This document shows positions 26,053 to 34,130 of a DNA stretch of 64,000 bases, one piece after another (the first letter of the stretch is position 1; every line of letters starts with the position of its first letter). The position numbers were made by a program, and so were the translations under genes. The stretch spans positions 439,501 to 503,500 of the forward strand of contig NZ_CP071632.1 of the NCBI RefSeq assembly GCF_017357385.1, read 5' to 3'. The notes beneath the pieces are model-generated. The model was not told the DNA's origin, did not search any database, and saw only the letters and a list, made by a program, of their open reading frames with translations. The stretch is from Rhizobium sp. NZLR1. Lineage in GTDB: Bacteria > Pseudomonadota > Alphaproteobacteria > Rhizobiales > Rhizobiaceae.

Positions 26053-26724
26053 ATGACCGCAAAGGCTGCATGCTCCGATTTCCTGCATTTTTTCCGCTCA
26101 TGGATCAGCAACCCGCTTCGGGTCGCAGCCATCGCGCCGTCGGGCGATTCGCTTGCCAGGATCATGACCAGTGAAATTGCCGCACTCGACGGGCCGATCA
26201 TCGAGCTCGGCCCCGGCACCGGCGTTTTCACCCGGGCGCTGCTGGCGCGCGGCGTCAGCGAGGCGGACCTGACCCTGATAGAATACGGTCCGGAGTTCAT
26301 CACTTCGCTGCAGGCGCGGTTCCCGACGGCGCGCGTGCTGCAAATGGATGCGGCCCATCTCGCCCATGCCGATATTTTCGAAGGCGAACCGGTTGGCGCC
26401 GTTATCAGTGGCCTGCCGCTTCTGTCCATGTCGCCGCGCAAGATCACCTCGATCCTGGCCGGCGCTTTTGCCTATATGCGGCCGGGCGGAGCGGTCTATC
26501 AATTTACCTATGGCCCGCGCTGCCCGGTGCCGCGGCCGATCCTCGACCGTCTCGGCTTGAAGGCGGTGCGCATCGGCGGCACGGTGCGCAACCTGCCGCC
26601 GGCCTCCGTCTACCGGATCTCCCGCCGCAAGCCGCTGGAGCTGTCGCGCGAGCGCTTCAGCTATCGTGAGAGCGAGACTGAACTCGACGATGTCGCCGCC
26701 TTTTCCAACGAAACCGGCGGCTGA
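26053..26724 (+). CDS. Phospholipid N-methyltransferase-like protein (PmtA/COG3963 type)
   Basis: A 223-aa class I methyltransferase. The N-terminal amphipathic part FLHFFRSWISNPLRVAAIAP and the SAM motif IIELGPGTGVFTRALL (about 49-64) match the bacterial phospholipid methyltransferase group. Those enzymes methylate phosphatidylethanolamine toward phosphatidylcholine at the membrane surface. The conserved VISGLPLLSMSP and GGAVYQFTYGPRCPVP segments support this. Rhizobia usually carry a main pmtA elsewhere, so this may be a paralog with a different preference. A TetR gene follows 19 bp later. Confidence 0.72.
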   Translation: MTAKAACSDFLHFFRSWISNPLRVAAIAPSGDSLARIMTSEIAALDGPIIELGPGTGVFTRALLARGVSEADLTLIEYGPEFITSLQARFPTARVLQMDAAHLAHADIFEGEPVGAVISGLPLLSMSPRKITSILAGAFAYMRPGGAVYQFTYGPRCPVPRPILDRLGLKAVRIGGTVRNLPPASVYRISRRKPLELSRERFSYRESETELDDVAAFSNETGG

Positions 26725-26743
26725 ACGATGATGCCGGGCAGGA

Positions 26744-27379
26744 ATGGCTGACAGCAAGCGGACGGCAGCGACGGAAGGCAGGCGGCAACGCAAGCGGCGG
26801 CAGACCCGCGAGCGCATCGAGCAAGCGGCGATGAGTCTCTTTCTCCAGCGCGGCTTCGAGGCCACGACCATCGAGGACATCACCGAGGCGGCCGATGTCT
26901 CCAAGCGCAGTTTCTTCGACTATTTCCCCTCCAAGGAAGAGGTGGTTTTCGCCTGGCAGGATGGTTTCGCCGATCGGCTGATGGCCGAGATCGCCGCAAG
27001 GCCGGCAGAAGAACCCTCGGTGGCTGTGGTCGAGGCGGCAATCACCGCCACCGTCATCGCCTCTGTCGACGAGCGCGGCCTGGCGCTCAGTGAACTCATC
27101 CGTCGCACGCCGGCGCTGAAGGCCCGCGACCAGGTGAAATATGCCAGGCTCGAACAGAAGCTCGCCGAGGCGTTGCTTCTGCGCAAGGGAAACGATCCGG
27201 GCGAGCGGTCGCGCATGCGCGTGCTTGCCGCGGTCGTCATCGGCGCGCTGCGCGTCGGTGGCGAACTCTGGCAGCAACGCGAGCCTGGCGCCTCGCTGCA
27301 CGATTTCGCCCATGAAATCTTCGCCGAACTCTGGAAGATCCTGGCGGAATTCGGCGACGAGGCAAAGAACGGGTTTTGA
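26744..27379 (+). CDS. TetR-family transcriptional regulator
   Basis: A 211-aa repressor. A strongly basic N-terminal tail (RRQRKRRQTRERI) leads into the TetR helix-turn-helix with EDITEAADVSKRSFFDYFPS. It appears co-transcribed with the phospholipid methyltransferase-like gene and may regulate that operon. The effector is unknown. The start has GCAGGA 4 nt upstream. Confidence 0.85.
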   Translation: MADSKRTAATEGRRQRKRRQTRERIEQAAMSLFLQRGFEATTIEDITEAADVSKRSFFDYFPSKEEVVFAWQDGFADRLMAEIAARPAEEPSVAVVEAAITATVIASVDERGLALSELIRRTPALKARDQVKYARLEQKLAEALLLRKGNDPGERSRMRVLAAVVIGALRVGGELWQQREPGASLHDFAHEIFAELWKILAEFGDEAKNGF

Positions 27380-27652
27380 AAGCGGGCTTCGCCGGCGGCA
27401 AATTGCCTGGCGCCGCGATATGGCCGCCGGCATACGGCATGCCGCGCATCTTTTTTATCACGGCAGCAAGCGCCCGCTCATTGCATCTGGCAACCCTCCG
27501 GCCCATCTCCTGTCAGGGCGCGCGGCAATGCTCCCGCCCACGAACAGCTTTTTTGAGTCTCCCGCACCGAATTTAGCGCCTGCAAACGGCGATCCAGTTT
27601 CACCGGCTTTGAACGTCCGGCTTCGAACGTATCGACCAAGAGAGGAAAGACC

Positions 27653-28534
27653 ATGTCCAGTCATAACGCAGCCAAGTCAGGCACCTTCAAGATCGGCGGC
27701 GATATCGAGATCAACCGTCTCGGTTTCGGCGCCATGCGTGTTACCGGTGACGGCATCTGGGGCGAGCCCGCCGATCATGCCGAATCCATCCGCACGCTGA
27801 AGCGCTTGCCCGAACTCGGTGTCAACTTCATCGATACCGCCGATTCCTACGGTCCCGATATTTCCGAATGGCTGATCAAGGAGGCGCTGCATCCCTATGG
27901 CGCCAAGTCCGTCGTCGCCACCAAGGGCGGCCTGACCCGCCACGGCCCCAATCTCTGGCTGCCGGTCGGCCGCCCGGAATATCTGATCCAGCAGGCGCAT
28001 AAGAGCCTGCGCAATCTCGGGCTCGAGCAGATCGATCTCTGGCAGCTTCACCGCATCGATCCGAAGGTGCCGGCCAAGGAACAGTTCGATGCGATCAAAT
28101 CGCTGCTCGATGCCGGCCTCATCCGCCATGCCGGGCTGAGCGAAGTCTCCGTCGCCGACATCGAAGCGGCGTCGAAACACTTCAAGGTGGCGACCGTCCA
28201 GAACCGCTACAATCTCGTCGATCGCACCAGCGAGGACGTGCTCGATTATTGCGCCAAGCACAATATCGGCTTCATCCCCTGGTACCCGCTCGCCGCCGGT
28301 GATCTCGCCAAGCCCGGCTCTCTGCTCGACACGATTGCCAAAAAGCACAATGCCGCGCCGAGCCAGATCGCGCTCGCCTGGGTGCTGAAGCGCAGCCCGG
28401 TAATGCTGCCGATTCCCGGCACCTCGAAGGTCAAGCATCTCGAGGAGAACGTCGCCGCCGTCGATATCACGCTATCGGAGGAGGAATTCTCGGCGCTCGA
28501 CGCTGAGGGCCGGAAGGTCTTCAAGGCGGCTTGA
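27653..28534 (+). CDS. Aldo/keto reductase
   Basis: A 293-aa NADPH-dependent (alpha/beta)8-barrel oxidoreductase. The catalytic tetrad is visible as Asp61 and Tyr66 (FIDTADSYG), Lys91 (ATKGG) and His133 (QLHRID). The nucleotide-binding C-terminal segment is [15 protein letters not shown]. The carbonyl substrate is unknown. GAGAGGAAAG lies just before the start. It is a single gene with a repeat and an sRNA downstream. Confidence 0.88.
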   Translation: MSSHNAAKSGTFKIGGDIEINRLGFGAMRVTGDGIWGEPADHAESIRTLKRLPELGVNFIDTADSYGPDISEWLIKEALHPYGAKSVVATKGGLTRHGPNLWLPVGRPEYLIQQAHKSLRNLGLEQIDLWQLHRIDPKVPAKEQFDAIKSLLDAGLIRHAGLSEVSVADIEAASKHFKVATVQNRYNLVDRTSEDVLDYCAKHNIGFIPWYPLAAGDLAKPGSLLDTIAKKHNAAPSQIALAWVLKRSPVMLPIPGTSKVKHLEENVAAVDITLSEEEFSALDAEGRKVFKAA

Positions 28535-28571
28535 TGGGGTAAACTGGTGGCCCGACGATAGTGCCCAAGGC

Positions 28572-28636
28572 TGCCCCTCACCCTAACCCTCTCCCCGTAA
28601 AACGGGGAGAGGGTGCCGGCAGGCGGATGAGGGGCG
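28572..28636. repeat. CCCTCACCCTAACCCTCTCCCCG-type palindromic repeat
   Basis: Nested inverted repeat with the inner stem ACCCTCTCCCCGT / ACGGGGAGAGGGT (28586-28614) and the outer arms GCCCCTCA / GATGAGGGGC. This is a widespread intergenic repeat in many Proteobacteria. Downstream of a stop codon it can act as a transcript-ending hairpin. Confidence 0.75.
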
Positions 28637-28807
28637 CGGCAACCTTCATCGTCAGGCCTAAATTTTCCGCACAATTTTGACCATCTGGTCAAACATGCTG
28701 CAAAATGAGGCGGTGACCTGTTAATTTCAGGGCAAGCGATGCATAGAACGCATTGCTGCATTGCAATATTTTCGCTGTTCCCGATCGAGTGAACGCGGTA
28801 CATATAT

Positions 28808-28931
28808 CTCCGTAAGCAGCGCACTCCTCCTCCCAGCGCTCTTACATCGGACTGACAACACTCCTCCTCCCAGTTGTCAGTCAGGATCAAGAGCCCGGCG
28901 CACCTCCTCCCGCGTCGGGCTTTTTTCTTTT
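28808..28931 (+). ncRNA. sRNA of the CCUCCUCCC-loop ('cuckoo'/alpha-r14-like) class
   Basis: Three consecutive stem-loops each present the anti-Shine-Dalgarno-like loop CTCCTCCC. Stem 1 is GTAAG-c-AGCGC / GCGCT-CTTAC (28812-28845). Stem 2 is GACTGACAAC / GTTGTCAGTC (28850-28882). Stem 3 is AGCCCGgCGC / GCGtCGGGCT (28892-28921), followed by TTTTTTCTTTTT, a Rho-independent terminator. This architecture defines a trans-acting sRNA class of alphaproteobacteria. The 5' end is inferred just after a TACATATA-like -10. The rest of the gap 28535-29033 holds the palindromic repeat and upstream DNA. Confidence 0.85.
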
Positions 28932-29033
28932 TCCACCCCAGCTCTTCACCGCGCGCAATTTGACTCGGCAAGCACCGTCGGCCTATTTGAACGGGCGCCG
29001 CCTGCCGGTGCGTGCACCGGTTGGAGTTAAGTC

Positions 29034-30311
29034 ATGATCGGCAAATGGCGCGGCCCGCGGGCGGCTACGACAGGTCTTCTGCTTGCGGCGTTTGCGCTTG
29101 CCGGCTGCGGCGGCAGGCCGGTCGGCGTCATGCAGGCGGCCGGCAGCGTTCCCCCTGGCACGTCGAAAGTCGATCTTCTCGTCGCGACGACCCGCGCTGC
29201 CGACGACAATCCCGCCGTGCTATTTTCAGGTGAACGCGGCACCGGGCTCACCGCCAATGCCGTCGATGTCTCGATCCCACCGGAAGCCAATCGCAAGGTC
29301 GGCCAGGTGCAATGGCCAAGGCGGCTGCCGGCCGATCCGCTGCGCGATTTCGTCACCGTGTCTGTCGATCCACTGCGGGGCGAGCGGGCTGGCGAGACCT
29401 GGCTGAAGGGCCATATGCCTAGGAGTCGCCGGGTGCTGGTCTTCGTGCACGGCTTCAACAATCGCTACGAGGATGCCGTCTACCGCTTCGCGCAGATCGT
29501 CCATGATTCGCATGCCGACGTCGCCCCCGTCGTCTTCACCTGGCCTTCGCGCGCCAGCATCTTCGATTACAATTACGACAAGGAAAGCACCAACTATTCC
29601 CGCGATGCGCTGGAGGAGCTGCTCACCCGCACCGCCGCCAATCCGGCCGTCAGCGACATCACCATCATGGCCCATTCGATGGGCACCTGGCTGACCGTCG
29701 AAGCACTGCGGCAGATGGCGATCCGCAATGGCCATGTCGCCCCGAAGATCAACAATGTCATCCTCGCCTCGCCCGATCTCGATGTCGACGTCTTCGGCCG
29801 CCAGTTCGTCAGCCTCGGTAAGGACCGGCCGCATTTCACAATCTTCGTCTCTAGGGATGACCGGGCGCTCGCTCTGTCGCGGCGCATCTCCGGCAATGTC
29901 GATCGGCTCGGCCAGATCGATCCCTCCGTCGAACCCTACCGCAGCAAGCTTGAGGCGGCCGGCATCACCGTGCTCGACCTCACCAAGCTCAAGGGTGGCG
30001 ACCGGCTAAACCACGGCAAATTCGCCGAAAGCCCGGAAGTGGTGAAGCTGATCGGCGACCGGCTGATTGCCGGCCAGACCATCACCGATTCCAATGTCGG
30101 CCTCGGCGAAGCCGTCGGCGCGGTGGCGATGGGCGCTGCCCAGACAGCGGGAAGTGCCGTCAGCGTCGCCGTCAGCACGCCGATCGCAATCTTCGATCCG
30201 CGCACCCGCCGCAACTACGACGCCCAGCTGAAGCGTCTCGGCCAGTCGATGAACAATACCGTGGGCTCGGTCGGCGACAGCGTCGGTGCCGGCCTGCCGG
30301 AAAGCCAGTAA
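29034..30311 (+). CDS. Alpha/beta-hydrolase lipoprotein (DUF900 type)
   Basis: A 425-aa predicted lipoprotein: signal with lipobox LAGC (Cys25), then an alpha/beta-hydrolase domain of the DUF900 group. VLVFVHGFNNRYEDAVYR forms the oxyanion region, and the nucleophile elbow is AHSMGTW (Ser215). SPDLDVDVF gives likely acidic residues. The C-terminal about 80 residues are Ala/Gly/Val-rich and low in complexity. The substrate is unknown; esterase or lipase activity at the envelope is likely. Confidence 0.82.
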   Translation: MIGKWRGPRAATTGLLLAAFALAGCGGRPVGVMQAAGSVPPGTSKVDLLVATTRAADDNPAVLFSGERGTGLTANAVDVSIPPEANRKVGQVQWPRRLPADPLRDFVTVSVDPLRGERAGETWLKGHMPRSRRVLVFVHGFNNRYEDAVYRFAQIVHDSHADVAPVVFTWPSRASIFDYNYDKESTNYSRDALEELLTRTAANPAVSDITIMAHSMGTWLTVEALRQMAIRNGHVAPKINNVILASPDLDVDVFGRQFVSLGKDRPHFTIFVSRDDRALALSRRISGNVDRLGQIDPSVEPYRSKLEAAGITVLDLTKLKGGDRLNHGKFAESPEVVKLIGDRLIAGQTITDSNVGLGEAVGAVAMGAAQTAGSAVSVAVSTPIAIFDPRTRRNYDAQLKRLGQSMNNTVGSVGDSVGAGLPESQ

Positions 30312-30495
30312 AAATTCCACAGAGTAATTCCAGCAAAAGTGCATGGCGGTTTTGCGTTTCGGAATTGCGAGAAAACAAAGAGCTAGAGATTTTCCGTGAT
30401 TCGGAGAAAACGGAAATTCTCTAGGCATCGCCGCCGATCTGATATATCAGACCGATGGACGGCAATCCTGTCTGCCGTCTGGGTGGGTTGATCGC

Positions 30496-31746
30496 ATGGC
30501 GGATGAGACGAAGAAAAAGGTTGTTGTCGTCGGCGCAGGCGTGATCGGCGCCTCGATCGCCTTCGAGCTGCAGCGGCGCGGCCTTGAGGTGACGCTGATC
30601 GACAAGGCTGAGCCGGGACGCGGCACGTCTTTCGGCAATATGGCGAGCATCGCGCTCGATTTTTCCGCCGGTTCCGGCCCCTCGACCTGGAAGAAGATGC
30701 CCGGCTGGCTGCTCGATCCGGAAGGCCCGGTCTGGCTGAGGCCCTCCTATGCGGCAAAGATGCTGCCCTGGTTCCTGCGTTTCCTCGCCGCCGGCCGGCC
30801 GTCGCGTCTGCGACAGATCGAGGATGCCGGTATGAGCCTGTCGCTCCGCGCGCTCGCCGATTTCAGGCAGATGCTCGAGGCGATCGATGCGTCTGACATG
30901 ATGACCCAGGAGGGCTGCCTGGCGATCTACGAGACAGAGGCGGAATTTGCCGCCGATCGCGGCCATCTCGCCATGATGCAGCGCTACGGCCTCGAATTCG
31001 AGGTGTTGAGCAACGGCGCCATCCAATATTACGAGCCGGCGCTTTCGCCTTCGATCGCCAAAGCCGTGCTGCTGCCCGACAACAAGTCGATCCGCGATCC
31101 CTACAAGCTGGTGGTGAAACTCTTCGACGCGGCAAGAGCTGCCGGCGCGAATTTCGTCTCCGGCGCGGTCAGGAATATCGAGCGCAGGGGCGATGGCACC
31201 GCCGTCGTTCTCCTCGACGATGACAGCCGCATCGAGGCTGGTTCGGTAGTGCTCGCCGCCGGCGTCCACACCCGCTTCCTCGCCGAAAAGCTCGGCGAGC
31301 CGATCCCGCTCGAAACCGAGCGCGGTTATCACACCCAGATCATGAAGCCCGGCATCACCATGCGCTATTCGGTGATCTGGCCGCATCGCGCCTTCATGGT
31401 GACGCCGACGGCCGGCGGCATCCGTGTCGGCGGCAATGTCGAGCTCGCCGGTCTCGACGCCGCCCCCGATTTCCGCCGTCCGCGGGTGCTGGTGCGCCAT
31501 GCCCAACGGGCGCTGCCCGGTTTGAAACTCGCGGAGGCGACGGAGTGGATGGGTCATCGCCCGGCACTGCCCGATACGATCCCGATCATTTCGCCGTCGT
31601 CGAAGATACCGGGGGTTTTCTATGCGACCGGCCACGGCCATCTCGGCCTGACCTATGCGGCAACGACAGCCCGGCTGATCGGCGATATGATGACCGGCAC
31701 CGAACCGCCGGTCGACATGAGCCCGTTCCGCATAGACCGATATTAG
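30496..31746 (+). CDS. FAD-dependent D-amino-acid dehydrogenase (candidate D-hydroxyproline dehydrogenase)
   Basis: A 416-aa DAO-family flavoprotein. The N-terminal dinucleotide motif VVVVGAGVIGASIAFELQRR is followed by LIDKAEPGRGTSFGNMA. C-terminal FAD contacts are TPTAGGIRVGGNVELAG and FYATGHGHLGLTYAAT. DAO proteins of this DadA-like type oxidise D-amino acids to imino acids and pass electrons to the respiratory chain. The proline racemase-family gene begins 59 bp later, the pairing seen in hydroxyproline catabolism. Oxidation of cis-4-hydroxy-D-proline is therefore the leading inference. Confidence 0.8.
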   Translation: MADETKKKVVVVGAGVIGASIAFELQRRGLEVTLIDKAEPGRGTSFGNMASIALDFSAGSGPSTWKKMPGWLLDPEGPVWLRPSYAAKMLPWFLRFLAAGRPSRLRQIEDAGMSLSLRALADFRQMLEAIDASDMMTQEGCLAIYETEAEFAADRGHLAMMQRYGLEFEVLSNGAIQYYEPALSPSIAKAVLLPDNKSIRDPYKLVVKLFDAARAAGANFVSGAVRNIERRGDGTAVVLLDDDSRIEAGSVVLAAGVHTRFLAEKLGEPIPLETERGYHTQIMKPGITMRYSVIWPHRAFMVTPTAGGIRVGGNVELAGLDAAPDFRRPRVLVRHAQRALPGLKLAEATEWMGHRPALPDTIPIISPSSKIPGVFYATGHGHLGLTYAATTARLIGDMMTGTEPPVDMSPFRIDRY

Positions 31747-31805
31747 AACCGGATTTAATGTCGACGGCGGCGTCACCCGTCGCGTCCGAACTGGAGTTTT
31801 CTGAG

Positions 31806-32843
31806 ATGAGATGGAAGCGCACGATCCAGCTGCTGGACGTTCATGCCGAAGGCGAGATCGGCCGCGTCGCAATCGGCGGCGTGCCGAAGATCCCGGGCGA
31901 GACCATCGCCGCCCAGCTGCAGTGGCTGAACACCGATCCGAAGGGCGACGAGCTCCGCCGCTTCCTCTGCCTGGAGCCGCGCGGCGCCCCGATCGGCTCG
32001 GTCAACCTGCTGCTACCGGCACGGCATCCCGAGGCGGATGCCGCCTTCATCATCCTGCAGCCCGACCAGGCGCATGCGAGCTCAGGCTCGAACTCGATCT
32101 GCGTGACGACAGCCCTGCTCGAATCCGGCATCGTCGAGATGCAGGAGCCGGAGACGACAGTCACGCTCGAAACCGCAGCCGGCCTGGTCAAGGCGACGGC
32201 AACCTGCCGCGACGGGCGCTGCGAGAAGGTCCGGCTGACCATGGTGCCGTCCTTCGTGCATGAACTCGATGTCGCAATCGACACGCCGCATTGGGGAAGG
32301 ATCAAGGCCGACCTCTGCTATGGCGGCATCTTCTATGCCCTCGTCGATGTCGACCAGATCGGTCTGAAGATCGAGAAAGCCAATGCCGCCGGGCTCGTCC
32401 AGGCCGGCATGATCCTGAAAGAATTGATCAACCGCGACATCAAGGTCGTCCATCCCGAGATCCCGGCGATCTCGGGCGTCGCCTATGTGATGTTCCGCGA
32501 TACCGAGGCCGACGGCACGGTGCGCACCTGCACGACCATGTGGCCGGGCCGGGCCGACCGCTCGCCCTGCGGCACCGGAAATTCCGCCAATCTCGCCACC
32601 CTTTATGCCCGCGGCAAGGCCAAGATCGGCGACGTCTTCACCTCGAAATCGATCATCGGCTCGGAATTCGAGGTCGGGTTGCAGGCGGTAACCGAAGTGG
32701 CCGGCCGCCCGGCGGTGATCCCGACCATTACCGGCCGCGGCTTCACCTTCGGCCTGACGCAGGTGGCGCTCGACCCCTTCGACCCGCATCCCGCAGGCTT
32801 CGCGCTCACGGACGTCTGGGGGCCGTCGGCCGGGGAGATTTGA
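31806..32843 (+). CDS. Proline racemase-family enzyme with Ser/Cys active-site pair (hydroxyproline epimerase or 3-hydroxyproline dehydratase)
   Basis: A 345-aa protein of the proline racemase family. The first catalytic position, Cys in proline racemase and 4-hydroxyproline epimerase, reads Ser93 (ASSGSNSI). The second is Cys255 in DRSPCGTG. Such Ser/Cys members are, as far as I recall, associated with trans-3-hydroxy-L-proline dehydration or weak epimerisation rather than classical Cys/Cys epimerases. The gene follows a DAO dehydrogenase. Start ATG 31806 (MRWKRTIQLL) has GGAG upstream; ATG 31758 is an alternative. Reaction specificity is undecided. Confidence 0.82.
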   Translation: MRWKRTIQLLDVHAEGEIGRVAIGGVPKIPGETIAAQLQWLNTDPKGDELRRFLCLEPRGAPIGSVNLLLPARHPEADAAFIILQPDQAHASSGSNSICVTTALLESGIVEMQEPETTVTLETAAGLVKATATCRDGRCEKVRLTMVPSFVHELDVAIDTPHWGRIKADLCYGGIFYALVDVDQIGLKIEKANAAGLVQAGMILKELINRDIKVVHPEIPAISGVAYVMFRDTEADGTVRTCTTMWPGRADRSPCGTGNSANLATLYARGKAKIGDVFTSKSIIGSEFEVGLQAVTEVAGRPAVIPTITGRGFTFGLTQVALDPFDPHPAGFALTDVWGPSAGEI

Positions 32844-32864
32844 CGCTCGGGCAGGGTGCCGATC

Positions 32865-32899
32865 GTGTGAAGCGGTTTTCGAGTGGCATCCTGTTCTAA
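32865..32899. repeat. Possible decayed RIME fragment
   Basis: GTGTGAAGCGGTTTT and CCTGTTCTAA resemble parts of the RIME-type element at 51181-51264, but the palindromic core is missing. It may be a remnant. Confidence 0.35.
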
Positions 32900-32943
32900 T
32901 GCGCTCTACCAGAGTCCGCCGCCGGCCGGGCGGGTGCGTCGTT

Positions 32944-33963
32944 TCACAAACTGCGCACAGAATTGCGCTCCACCAGCTTGCAGGAGACGACACGACTGCT
33001 GGCGCGCACATTGTCGCCTGCCACCACTGTGTTCAGCCACTCCGCCCCCTGAAAACCGAGATCGTAATATGGCAACGCCGCGGTGGTCAGTTCCGGCTTC
33101 AAGGCCAAAGATACGGTCCTGAAATCGTCAAAGCCGACAATACTGACGTCCTGCGGGATTCTGAGTCCAAGCGCCATGGCCGCGATGTAGATTTGGATCG
33201 CCATTTCATCGTTGCCACTCATGATCGCGGTTGGCCGGTCCTTTTGCTGCAGCATTTCGGTCGCCGCTGCGAAGACATAGTTCTCCTCGGCCCCGACCGG
33301 TCCCTCCATTCCAAGACGAATGGTGAGGTCACCGTCTGCCACTTCAAACTCTTTGGTGGCCTGACGAAAGGCGTCCAAGCGCAGCTCTGCTCCCAGAAGA
33401 ACTGGGTTAAGTCTGATATAGCCGATCCTGCGATGGCCCCGTTCAAGCAGATAGCGGGTGAGGTCTCGGGCGCCCTGGAAGTCGTCAGGCTCAATGGACG
33501 GAAAAAGTTCACTGGTTTGCGGTCGGCAGTTGATCATCACCGTCGGGACGCTGACATCGCCGGCCACGGGATCCACGATTCGATGGTACATCGTCACATA
33601 GAGGACCCCATCGATGCGATGGGACTGGAACATTTTCCAGATTTCCGCCTCGCGTTCGGACGAGCCGCCGGTGTTCGCCATCAGGATGGTTTTGCCGTGC
33701 GTGTTGGCCCAGTCCTGGATCCCGCGTACGATGTCGACCGAATAGGGCGTGGTCGAGACATAGTCCGTGATGATCCCGAACGTGTTGGACCGGCTGGAGC
33801 GTATCTGGCGCGCGGCCATGTTGGGGACGTATCCCAAGTCTCGAATGGCTTTTTCCACTCTTTCTCGGGTGTCCTCCGTCACGTGCGGTTCGCCGTTGAT
33901 GACCCGGGACACGGTCTTGTTCGATACCCCGGCCGCTTTGGCGACGCTGACGATACTGACCAT
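32944..33963 (-). CDS. LacI-family transcriptional regulator of the sugar ABC/GH91 operon
   Basis: A 339-aa repressor. The N-terminal LacI helix-turn-helix is SIVSVAKAAGVSNKTVSRVI, followed by the hinge helix VPNMAARQIRSSRSNTFG. The periplasmic-binding-protein-like effector domain contains PTAIMSGNDEMA and VSIVGFDDF. The ATG at 33963 is preferred to a TTG two codons upstream. It is divergent from the ABC transporter operon, with three palindromic operators in the 167-bp gap, so it almost certainly represses that operon until its sugar ligand appears, and may repress itself. Confidence 0.9.
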   Translation of the reverse strand: MVSIVSVAKAAGVSNKTVSRVINGEPHVTEDTRERVEKAIRDLGYVPNMAARQIRSSRSNTFGIITDYVSTTPYSVDIVRGIQDWANTHGKTILMANTGGSSEREAEIWKMFQSHRIDGVLYVTMYHRIVDPVAGDVSVPTVMINCRPQTSELFPSIEPDDFQGARDLTRYLLERGHRRIGYIRLNPVLLGAELRLDAFRQATKEFEVADGDLTIRLGMEGPVGAEENYVFAAATEMLQQKDRPTAIMSGNDEMAIQIYIAAMALGLRIPQDVSIVGFDDFRTVSLALKPELTTAALPYYDLGFQGAEWLNTVVAGDNVRASSRVVSCKLVERNSVRSL

Positions 33964-34006
33964 GTCCAATCCTTTTCCTGCTTAATTACCTTGTACACGA
34001 ACGGAA

Positions 34007-34062
34007 TGACAACGTCGACAATTTTATGACAACGTCGTCAATTTGAATTGACAACGTTGTCA
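34007..34062. promoter_or_regulatory. Three LacI-type operators
   Basis: TGACAACGTCGACA (34007-34020), TGACAACGTCGTCA (34027-34040) and TGACAACGTTGTCA (34049-34062, a perfect palindrome). Centre-to-centre spacings are 20 and 22 bp, close to two helical turns, which suits cooperative binding by the adjacent LacI protein. Confidence 0.88.
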
Positions 34063-34076
34063 TTGGAAGATTATGT
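34048..34076 (+). promoter_or_regulatory. Sigma-70-type promoter of the sugar transporter operon
   Basis: TTGACA (34048-34053), a 17-bp spacer and TTATGT (34071-34076). The -35 box lies inside the third LacI operator, so repressor and polymerase would compete directly. Confidence 0.65.
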
Positions 34077-34130
34077 TGCCTGTCATCGGAGGTTGGAGCG
34101 AGAGCCTCGGATCAAAGACAGGAGGATCTG

